Source: Agrostemma githago (Eukaryota; Streptophyta; Magnoliopsida; Caryophyllales; Caryophyllaceae). From it: a stretch of 64,000 nt of DNA. The position numbers were made by a program, and so were the translations under genes. Location: NCBI GenBank assembly GCA_958450325.1, contig OY288247.1, forward strand, positions 54,315,701 through 54,379,700, in the 5' to 3' direction. The notes below the pieces were generated by a model. The model was not told where the DNA came from. It worked only from the letters and a program-made list of their open reading frames with translations, and searched no databases. Of this stretch, positions 23,668-34,447 are shown one piece after another. The first letter of the stretch is position 1. Every line of letters begins with the position of its first letter.

Positions 23668-25270
23668 CAACCTCATCCCAGAGTCCAGATTTGATTTAAG
23701 TCCGAGTCTGAGTCCGAGTCTAGGATGTTCTATTTCTTTCAATTCCGATGTCAGAGTCAGAGTCAACTGTATTCTGTCCTCTTTCCAAAATTCAATAAAA
23801 TCAACTTTTTAAAACTCTCATCTATGCTTCCTTATGTGTTTCCGAGAACATGATGAACACCATCATACACTGTGAGCACACGCACGTGACTATTATAGGC
23901 ACATCTATAATGACTGCAGGAACTGAGACCCGTGTTTTCCTTTCCCTGTTCCATGTCTGGTATAGAAAGCCACATAACTACCCATAGCAGGAGCGGTATC
24001 GAATCCTATGACAAATCTAGGTAGTCTCCTAGTTTGGGTTCAGGACGAAAGGCAAGCCCATTTCCCACGATAAACACCCCTCCAATAAGACCGACCAATC
24101 CCTACCTTAGGTTTTGGTCTGATCAGAAGAAAAAAGAAGCATCGTGACTCAATAGACGAGATGCCAAAAATACCCAACTTGGGATGATGCTCCCACCAAG
24201 CCTGCTCGGAATTATGATGACAATACCGAGATCCAAACCACCATGCTTACAGTAGAGTACTCCACCGCGAGTTGCACTCACCAACTAGGCTTATACCTTA
24301 CAAAGGTTTAGCTCCACAAGCCTAATCCAACCGATGGGCCCACCCCCATATCCACCCACAACATCAAAGGGAGGGATAGCCGTGAAAAAAAAAACTGGAC
24401 AAAAAACAGAAGTCCAAAGAAAAAAAAGCAAAAGGCCGAAACAAAAGAGCTGGCCATGACCAAAAAAGAACTATCAACATCCCTCGACCAGATACGATCA
24501 ATCCCTTGACCGGGACACAGTCAACTCAAGTGAAGGATCCCACGACCGGGGCTTAGAGGTCAACCCAAAAAAATAAAAAAAAACAAAAAAATTCAAATAC
24601 CCATGACCGTGGTCAACGTTCAACTCAAGTGAAAATCCTTTGACCGGGGTACGGTCAATTCAAAAATTATCAATGCCTATATCGTCCAATAGAGAAGAGA
24701 CAATCAAGCTGGTCAGCTAACACCACACTTAGCCTTCCCACATTGCAACCCTCAAGACCTTCTCGAGACCTAGACTAAGAGACAGCCCGGAATTTTGAGG
24801 ATTCAAGCTCCATAGGATACCCCTAACCATTAGGGCCAGACATGGAAATCAGATCCCGCATTATCAACCTACCGCGATCGAAGTTCGAGTCATTTTTACT
24901 CGACTTCCCCCTTTCCTACCACATTACAATACCTTACCCTCGAATCCTTAGCTCCACAAAATCAAGCTCCAGATTTCGAATCATCAAAGCCAATTGCGAC
25001 CTAGCTCCACATTTCCAAAAACATCCAAACCAGTTACCAACCCCAAACACGGGAACTCAACCTGCGGTCGGCATAAAACATGCCCAAATAGTTCACACCA
25101 CCTCTGGGGGCTACCCCGGAGAATGCTCACAGTCACGGGATCAACATCCTAACTGTTCTAGCCCTTTGATCAAGACATCATTGGGAATTCACCTAGCCTA
25201 CACCATCGCTATGGCTAGTTACACACAAAGCCCTAATAAACTAGGCACCATAATATATCTTCCAATCCAC
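23668..25270 (+). other. R2 region between gag and the 3' motif
   Basis: No pol coding is found; the open frames are short. About 24480-24670 holds loosely repeated TTGACCGGGG...GGTCAA phrases. In an autonomous relative this space would hold pol, so R2 appears to have lost it and gained filler. Confidence 0.6.
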
Positions 25271-25271
25271 T

Positions 25272-25341
25272 GAACTACGGCTTGGTTTGATTTCACTACA
25301 CGTGAATACGTAGGCAGCCCTTCAAACAAGGGCACAACCAC
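25272..25341 (+). other. Conserved three-way-junction RNA motif, copy in R2
   Basis: It starts GAACTACGG. Outer stem TGGTT (25283-25287) with AACCA (25336-25340). Hairpin 1 TTCAC (25292-25296) with GTGAA (25302-25306), loop TACAC. Linker TACGTAGGCA. Hairpin 2 GCCCTT (25317-25322) with AAGGGC (25328-25333). Both hairpins differ in sequence from R1 yet pair fully. Confidence 0.65.
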
Positions 25342-26486
25342 CCACATCGACACAAATATAAAAAAGCACCAACATTCCTATCACGACACTGTCATGTTCT
25401 CAATAGCTAGCTTTGTCGTCTTGGGGGCTTCTCTTAGGCATAAGACTCCCATCCACTCACATAATCCAAATGATTTTCAAAATCTAGCCTCCTTTCTATA
25501 GACTGTCCTAGTACTCGGCTCAGTCGAAGACGAGAATCTGTCGGGACTCGATCCGACACCCACCTTGGGAATGTACCCCAAAACCAAAAATTCAAAGAGT
25601 ACTAGCCTACAACACTGTTACTGCTGCAGTCCTCCTATAACGCATCTTTCCCGTTCCGATGTTCGACCGTGTTGCCACTCGCCCAGGCTGCGGAATAGCG
25701 CAGCTTAAGAGTCTTGTCATCTTAGGTGGCCCACCCCCTACCGAGTCACAGTCCAACCCCTGCGAGATGCCAAGTCGTGTCTGTCAACTCGTCCGGTCAC
25801 GTCCAGAGTCGAGTCTGTCGATATGTTTCTCCCTTCAAATTCTCATTTTAAAAATTTGCAAAATTTAGCCATTTGAGAAAATCCTTTTCGACAAGGTCAA
25901 ATTTCGGTCTATTTAAACTGCAAATTTCTTTTCTTCCCCTTTCAATTTGAAAACCTATCTCCTAGCACGTGAGTTGCTTTCAGGACTTCCATTTCAAAAC
26001 TAAGCAAAAATCATTTCCCTCAGCGCAAACAAGTCTATAGATGCTAACTGCATTTCCTATGTGCTATCTTGCTATATACTATGCCTGCTATTTCTGCCTA
26101 TGTATCTAACATTTCAGGTGTCAGCTAGTGCTTCCCAATGGAACACCAAAAGCGGCAAGACGTGATGTGTCGGCATACGGGTACACCCAGGAGTTCAGAA
26201 GCAAGTCCCCACGCAGCTACTTTACTCCCCAGCATGAGTCGGTGTTTCACCTAAATATCACATGCAATTACAGGTACACCTAGGACTTCGAAAGCAAGTC
26301 CGACTCCCCATAAAGCTATCACCATCAGGACAGGTATGACCCTCTGCTTATGGCTGGCGAGCCCTTCACACAAGTCTAATGGACTATAAACGACCCGACT
26401 GGAAGGCTGCCAGGTCGTAATCTGCGATTGGCCTGGTAGCTACTCTGACTTTCGCCTTGTCCAAGCCTCAGTCAGAGTGGGGGCTC
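25342..26486 (+). other. R2 3' region and polypurine tract
   Basis: Non-coding. 26226-26473 is homologous to R1 11760-12092. The polypurine tract AGAGTGGGGGCTC is at 26474-26486, directly before the 3' LTR. Confidence 0.7.
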
Positions 26487-27360
26487 TGTAGACACCCGCA
26501 TTTTGCCTGCTAGTGTCTATAGCAGTTCCCGACAAAACACCTGATGATGATCGGACGTAAACGTGACTTAATACGCTCGAATACGGACTCGGAATCAATA
26601 GTATCCGACGTGGGCATTTAGCGGAGTGCAAATCTCTCAAAACCGACCTCAAATCCAGGCCCAGTGGGCCGTTTCCAATAAAATGAGACTAATTTGGGTC
26701 AAAACCGTCACCGGAAATAAAACCGTCTTTTAGCGACCGAGTCAAAACCCGGTCGAAGTCGAATCCCAAGACGAACCAGCCTCACATTATGTCCAAATAC
26801 ACAAAATGAATCAAGTCACAACAACCAAATCATTCAAAAAAGGTCAACAAATCATTCCTAAAATATCTCATCCTAATTGATCTACTCGATCGAGTGGATT
26901 GACCCACTCGGTCGAGTGGAGCCTCAAAAAACGGATCAGATTCGTTTTCAAAGGCACTCGACCGAGTGCACTAGGGCCACTCGATCGAGTGACCCTAGGT
27001 CGTGGGGTTCTCCTATAAATACCCCATCAACCCATCACATTATACAACTTTTTTTCCATCATACTTTTCAGCCATCACTACTTCAAAAACCCTCACATTT
27101 TCGTCCATCATTTCACCTTTAAGCATTCACCATATACACATCCTCTCTACATAAACTCACATACAATCAAAACTCGAGATCAAAACTTGCCAAAGACCCG
27201 AGAGCATCCTCTTCCTAACCAAACACACCCTAACTCACCCTACATATCTCGACACTCCCGCGCACACGCCGCTACTACGAGTTCGTTTCCGAGGCCATTT
27301 AAGCATGTAGGTTGAGGGTGTCATCAAACCCCGTTTCTTTTTCTCCCTTCTCTTTTTAAC

Positions 27361-27449
<89 letters not shown>

Positions 27450-29637
27450 CATTATTATTATTATACTAACACTAACATTTTTAATTCTGTTACTAACTTT
27501 TATTTTTATGTATACTAACTCTCTAATCTAACATTTTATTTATACACTCTAACCACTAACATTAATTATTTATTTACACTTCGTCATTAACATTTTAATA
27601 CCGTGTATATATATAATTATATAATATTAATTCGGATCTTAACACGTTTGACTACGACGATCATCCAAAGTCTGTTTAATCCCTTTACGAGTCACGACGG
27701 AGGTGGCACCCTTTCGAGGAGCGCCGCCCCAATGTACTCAAGGGCATAACGCGATCGTGATTGCTCATAGTTGAACGCGTAAGACTCCATTTCTAAGATT
27801 AGTACGAGATCCGTTGAGGCGAAAACCGACATCACATAATCCTTTAGGATTAGTATCGATGTCATGACGCGGAGGACTATAATTTCGTCATTAATCAAAC
27901 TTTTCAATCACATAATAGCATATTTCATAAAATCCCGATAACGGTCTCGTGATCGTATAACACACGTTTATGACATCGAGAACCGAGTTGAATTTAAATA
28001 ATGCAATATTTTTATTTAACTCGGTCAATTATCGAATTCAAACAAATAAAAATGAAACGAGCCATGCCTCGTACAGGGGGCACTCGATCGAGTGCCATGG
28101 GCCACTCGATCGAGTTGGACCCCAAAGACTGGGCAGTAGCTACTTCGAGGACGCACTCGACCGAGTCCATTCCCTGACTCGAACGAGTGGGTCCTGTAGC
28201 CCAGAAATCCGAGAGCTTAAATGCAACATTTGTGCCTCGTCATTTTTTTTACGACTTTTAGTCGACACGTGTAAAGTCAATCACGTGATTATATTTTTCA
28301 AAACCCATGCATATCATATCACTTAAAACGACTTTGATCGACGGTCTCGCACTATTAATCTTGTGTCGACGACTCTTTAGTCGTATCCGACACATGATTA
28401 ATTTAGACTCTATTCCTCGAGGTGATAAGTTGGGACAAGGCATCGAGATTCGGGATCGGGCTAGCACCACGTCTAGGTTCCATATCTCCGTCCTCCGTTT
28501 AATACACAATATAATGTGTATTTAATCGAAGTTCGTCCGTTTGCACAACTTACGGTCTAGTTTATATTTATTATATACGGGTCCGTTTCTAGTTAACGTT
28601 TACCATTTCTTATTCAATTATTCTATTTTATTGCTCGTTGTACTGTGAATTCCGGGTTGTATTCCGCCCGTGGAATTTGTAATTTATTTACGAGTTTTCT
28701 ATTATTTGATGTTTGCCATTTATTTAATTTTTTTTTTTGAACGAAAAGATCATTTCATTAATAAAAAGTCATACGACATCTACAAAATATATCGAAATTG
28801 AACGGATACAATACTATAAAATTTGAGTAAAATAAATTCTCGTAAAAACAAAGATCTCTCACTATGATTTTGAACTCTGCTTCTGCACATCCTCTTTCAA
28901 TATATCGCTGTTTAATGATACAGCTTTTCACAAGAGGGTCTTCGGATCTTCCAATGTTTTGAAGAGAATCGATTCCATCAAACTTGATAGATTGTAGCCG
29001 CCAATCTGACATAATTTGAGACACCATATAAAGAACGATTGTGGCACTGATCTTCCGCGTCCTCTCTACTATCATAGACGATTGAAATCACTTTGACGTG
29101 AACATCGCATGCTAAATCACTTTGACGTGAATCAAGATGCATTAAATGACGTAGTTAATCAATAACTCGCATGCTTAGCCCGAAAACGCTGTTTGCATAT
29201 CATTTAATCGTTTTACTACCGCGCGCACACGAACACGAACGATGTCTTAGTAGAGGCCACCATGTGCGGGCGGGGTTGGGTGTCCTTACTGGGCTTCCCA
29301 ACACGTACCCTCACCCCTTACTCAGAACCTTGGTTTCCGGATGCCCGAACTATTGGCGCACGAGAGTCATTCTATATACGAAAGCCGATTTAAACGGTAT
29401 CGATATTGCAATGCAAAGGGACGAGCCCCATAAACTCTGAAATCGAAGCGGGCCGTACTCTGTGTACAGCCCATGACGACATAGAATGGGCTCGTATGGT
29501 TCCGAATAACCTCAAAATTCGGTGGCGACTCCATTTTGACTTAAATTTCGAACCCGAGAACAATCTTACCACGAAATTCATTCGCCTACCCAAACCCACG
29601 CGTGGCCGCGTCGGGGTGGACCTACGTCATGTCCACA
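26487..29637 (+). repeat. R2 3' LTR (3.15 kb, carries an insertion)
   Basis: Same ends as 18160-20943. It is longer because of about 0.37 kb at 28726-29102. It contains palindromes at 26882-26991 and 28080-28190, TATA at 27014-27021, and a microsatellite at 27363-27464. It is followed by the ATACC target duplicate. Confidence 0.95.
28726..29083 (-). mobile_element. Short LINE-like tail insertion in the R2 3' LTR
   Basis: Absent from the 5' LTR. On the minus strand it ends ...TTATTAATGAAATGATCTTT...TTC followed by an A-run (the T-run at 28727-28738), like a plant L1 3' end. It is followed by AAATCACTTTGACGTGAA, which occurs again 30 bp downstream (29114) but only once in the other LTR, so its far end was joined with a copied patch of nearby DNA. 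A 105-codon open frame in it is not recognisable. Confidence 0.55.
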
Positions 29638-29642
29638 ATACC

Positions 29643-30464
29643 TAACAAGGCTTTTAAGATATACTACATCTACCATGCTTTTTAAATTTCACCCACTGTG
29701 CAAACCTATGAAGCTTACTACTTTGATGTTTGCTGATGATCTTCTCCTTTTTTTGCAAAGGGGAAATTCCCTCTATAATGATTCTGTTAAGGACTTTTAC
29801 ACCTTTTTCTGCTGCTTTAGGCCTGAAAATGAGAAAGGGAAAGTCTAATGTGTATTTTAATGTGGTCTCAAACATAACTAAGGCAGAAATTATCTAGGTT
29901 TGTAGATGTGCAGAAGGAAGATTATCATTCAAGTATCTAGGAGTCCCAATCCAGCCATCTAAATTGTCCATACTGGAATACAAACCTCTGGTCACTAAGG
30001 TTGTTGAGAGGATTAGAAGATTGGGAGCTAGAAAATTATCATATGTAGGGAGACTGGTTTTAATTAAGAGTGTGCTAGCCACACTACATTGTTACTGGGG
30101 TTCTATCTATATCATCCCTACAGTAGTTATGAAACAAATAGATAGTATTTGCAGGAATTACCTTTGGGAGGGGGTGTGGACTACCATAGAACACCCTTGG
30201 TCTCATGGGACAAGGTCTGCAAACCTAGCAAAGAGGGATGGTTGAACTTGATTCAGAACCGTGTGTGGAATAAAGATGGTATTGGAAAGATGACCTGGTG
30301 GATTATCAATAATCAAAATAAGCTTTGGGTACAATGGGTCCATCATGTGTACTAAAAAAGTAAAAAGGTCGGAATTGGAATGAGTATCAACCAACCAGTG
30401 ACACCCGTTGGGTCTGGAGGAAGATTTGCCATGCAAGGGACCTTCTAAAGCCAGGATATGATGT
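29643..30464 (+). pseudogene. LINE reverse transcriptase, middle part
   Basis: It continues the LINE from 18159. The RT catalytic motif FADD is present (near 29730), then RLGARKLSYVGRLVLIKSVLA and YLWEG of the thumb and connection region. Frame changes occur near 29900 and 30230. It is cut at 30469 by solo LTR F and resumes at 48095. Confidence 0.85.
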
Positions 30465-31769
30465 TAATCTGTAACACCCGCTATTTTCCTAGGGCCGTTA
30501 ATTATTCTGTTGTGACTCCGTCATGACTCTGTGTCAATTTCGCCTTCTGTTTCCTTCATCTTTCTAAATTCTAATTATTTTGAGTCAAATATTTTTTTAT
30601 TTTCATTACAAGATTTTAATTATTTTATTTTTCTATCATAAATCTATTTATTAAGCTTTCATCGGAAACTATTCATTTATTTCAGGAAGAATCTCATTTT
30701 TCTACGAATTATTGTTTTAAGATAGGATTTGAGTTATTTATTTTTCTAAAAACGTCCAAACACGTTTATATAATATTTCTAACTTAGAAAGGGATTTTAT
30801 TTATGAAAATTTATCATTTAATGATTTTATTACGAAGTCTCGTAAATAATTATTTTCTAACGCGGGGTTTACTCGAATTGCTTTGAATTGCCTTTAATAA
30901 TTTTACGATCCTTATTTTTACTAACCTAAGTTTATTTTGGGACTCATGTTTACTCATTTGAACCATGACCATGTCACACATATATACACACACCACCTTT
31001 ACATTTTTATAATGTTTCATTTTATAAACATATAGTTTAAGGTTTTAGATATTTTCTTCCTCTCATTTAATCTTCTGACTCATACAAACTTTTCATTCCC
31101 ATTATTATTCATCAACTTTGGCCAAGATTTTCATGTGCATTTGCCCTTATTTTTATCAATTTTAAAAGGCTACATTCATGCTTAAACTCTTCACATTTTT
31201 ATTCATTCATTCACCAATTAATTCAAGACAAAAATATTCCCTCTTTCCCCTGAAACTTTCTTCAAAAAGGCCATTTCAAACTAAGTTCTGCCCAAAATTG
31301 TATTAAGGCATCCATCTCGATGTATTATTTTTCTCTTCTTTCGTTCCTCTTTCCGTCACCTTCGTTAAGGTAATCTATTTCATTTCCAATCGTTGTCACC
31401 ATAATTTTTTTCAGCGATCTTATGGTATTTTCATACCGTGGAATTCATTTTTTGAGTCTTCTGAAGCGATCCCACAGAAGACGAATATATCGTAGATTCG
31501 GACTTGGATTAGAGGTAACGACGATGTTACTCGATATTGCATTATTTTATTTGTGTAATTGCATATATATAATTAAAATTTTATTTTTGACAATATATTA
31601 CGTCATGTATATTCTAGAAAAATTTTAAAAGTCGTAAATAATTAAAATTTTATTTTTGACAATATATTACGTCATGTTTCGGTATTTTTACCGCTTTTAC
31701 GAGATTAACGATTAAATTGTTATATTATTTTATAAAATCATAATAATCGGCCTACACATGTAAAAATAA

Positions 31770-33287
31770 TGAATAATTCTGTAAAAATAATGTTTTTGAT
31801 GATTTATGATAATTTTGTATTTTTCTGATATTTGAAGTATCGATTATTGAATTATTACCGTTTTTGGACAAAAATGATTAAAAGTCGATGTTTAGTTCTT
31901 ATACGTAAACATTTTATTTTTATTTGAAATTCAGCGTTGATGACTATTCTAATGAAAATGAATTTTCTGAACTTTTCCATAATTTTTAAGAATTTTTAGT
32001 GGATTAATTAATTAATTACTTGAAATCGTTGTTTATCGTTAAAACCGTGTCTGCTATTTTGATATCTGGTTTTTGGTATTTGTTTTAAAATTGAAAAAAA
32101 ATGTTCCTGATGTATTCTTGATTAAAAAAAAAAAAAAATTATGATTTTTAATGCTTTAATAAAATATTAGGAACGACAAGTTTTATTAAAAGAATCGTTA
32201 ATCGTGGAAACGAGTTTTAAAAGATGGTTTTATTGAAATTTGTGAAATCTGGAATTTTGGAAATCTGGAAAAATTGATAGTTTCTTGAAAATCATAAATT
32301 TTTGGTTTAAAATTAATTTTTGGGTATTTATACTTAAATCATTTTATAATTACTATTTTTATTAATCGTTATTTTCGAAATTGGGCGATTAACAAAAAAC
32401 CTTTAAAAACTGAGTTTACAGATTCTGGAAAATTTATTTTTCTGGGCAGATGTCCAAAAATGTATTTTAGCAATTTTACATAATCTTGTACTATTTATCG
32501 AAGCCTTTAAATGACAGCCTTTAAATACGTAAAACATGAATATATTCTGTAAAAATGATGTTTTTAATGAATTTTATATTTTTCTAATAATTTAAGTATC
32601 GATTATTGAATTATTACCGTTTTCGGACAAAAATGATTAAAAGTCGATTTTTAGTTATTATACGTAAACGTTTTGTTTTAATATGAAATTCTACGTGGAT
32701 GACTATTCCGGTGAAAAAGAGTTTTATGATTTCTTTCATAATTTTTCGGAATTGTTAAGTGGGTGAATTAATTAATTAATTACTTTAAATCGTCATTTAT
32801 CGTTAAAACCGTGTCTGCTATTTTGATTTCTGGTTTTGGGTTCTTATTTTAAAATTGAAAACATGTTCCAGATTATACCTTGATAAACAAATGTATTTTT
32901 ATGATTTTTAGTGGTTTAATAAAATATTTGGAACGACAAGTTTTAATAAAAGAATCGTTAATTGTGGAAACCGATTTTATAAGACGGTTTTATTGAAATT
33001 TGTGAAATCTGAAATTTTGAAAATCTAGAAAAATTAACAGTTTCTGGAAAATCATAATTTTTAGGTTTAATAATACTTTTTGGGTATTTATACTTAAAAT
33101 CATTTTATAATTACTATTTTTTTAATTGTTATTGTCGAGATGAGACGATTAACGAGAAAACCCTTTAAAAACTAAGTTTACAGATTCTGGAAAATTTATT
33201 TTTCTGGGGAGAATGTCCAAAAATATATGTTAGCTATTTTACATAATTTTTGTACTATTTATCGAAGCCATTAAATGATAGTATTGA
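31770..33287 (+). repeat. Internal tandem duplication (about 760 bp x2) in F
   Basis: About 31770-32528 and 32529-33287 share order and sequence (for example GTATCGATTATTGAATTATTACCG at 31837 and 32596, and AACCGTGTCTGCTATTTTGAT in both). H carries the region once, so it arose in F or its source. Confidence 0.85.
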
Positions 33288-34447
33288 TTTTGGACAAAAT
33301 TACGATATATCATTAAAATACTCCGTTTCAGTTAAATTAATTTTTTTTCCAGCAATTTTGAAAATATTGAAATCTGGAATGTTATAAGTTAAATCACCCC
33401 TTATCATATTCTAGATTTGTTTAATTGTTTAATGAAATAAAGGATGTTAAACGATTTTTTTTGGCATTTGCCGTAAAATCCTATTTATGCTTGTTTTGTC
33501 GAAATTATTAATAATTAGGGAATTTTAGTTTTATAAGTTTTGGAAACATCCTAATTAGTATTAATAAGGTATTTAAGATATTTTAGTAATTTAACACACA
33601 CTTGTCTGATATTCAATAATTTCTTAAACCCATTTATTCTTATTTTAGAAACTAGTATCGTTAATGCCGAAAGTATTAGTTTTATGAATCTATGTAGTTT
33701 ACTAAAAATGTTTTACTAGTATGACGTAATATTTTTGATAATTTGATATAATGCTATTTTTGTAAAGTTTCTAAAAATAGAAGTTTTCTAAAATAAAAGT
33801 TCCCTCTTTGGGAAGGTGATCCATTTTTCCTTTTGTTCTCATATTATTATAATGATCATATCTTTCGTATATATCTATAATGACTTTATTTATGAAGTTA
33901 TGGATTAAGGATAAGTCTGGAGTTAAAGTAATATAATCTGGGATGTATATTTTTGTCATCAACTATAAAGCAGTATGTCTATTTGGGGCACATTTTGTTT
34001 TTGAACTACGCATAGTTTCGCCTAGGAGAGTGTATGTTGTGGTCTTAAACTAGATATCGCATTAGGTTAGTCACCGTCAGCTGAACTAGACATAATTGTT
34101 GTCTAGGAGGGTGTGCACTGCTTAAACCAGGACCTCGCTGCACGCAGTTCTGTTATAATTTAGGTGCCTAGTTAGAGACTAGAGTTTGTTACGGAGTATG
34201 TGTTAAGACTATAGTTCTTGTACCTGGTTTTAGTATTATCCTAGTGAAAGTCTAGATTCTACACTACTTCTATCCATAACGCCATTTTGATTAATTTTAT
34301 TATTATCGATAGATTTTGGTTTACAGGTTGGCAAAAATTTGAAGTTTTCTTCTGAAAACTTGTTCTAATTTTATTGTTCCAATATTTTGAGTTTTCTTCG
34401 GAAGCTTATTTTTATGATGTTTCAATGATTTCTGTGTTTACTGTTTT

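Larger units (their letters stand above)
18160..29637 (+). mobile_element. Retand-like gag-only retrotransposon R2 (TR-GAG-like)
   Basis: Complete element: LTRs 18160-20943 and 26487-29637, primer site, gag, polypurine tract and a perfect 5-bp target duplication (ATACC). The internal region (5.5 kb) has no pol. LTRs, primer site, 3' region and structured motif are shared with Tat/Retand elements, so R2 likely used proteins of an autonomous relative such as R1. Gag-only elements with terminal repeats are known in plants as TR-GAG. Confidence 0.9.
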
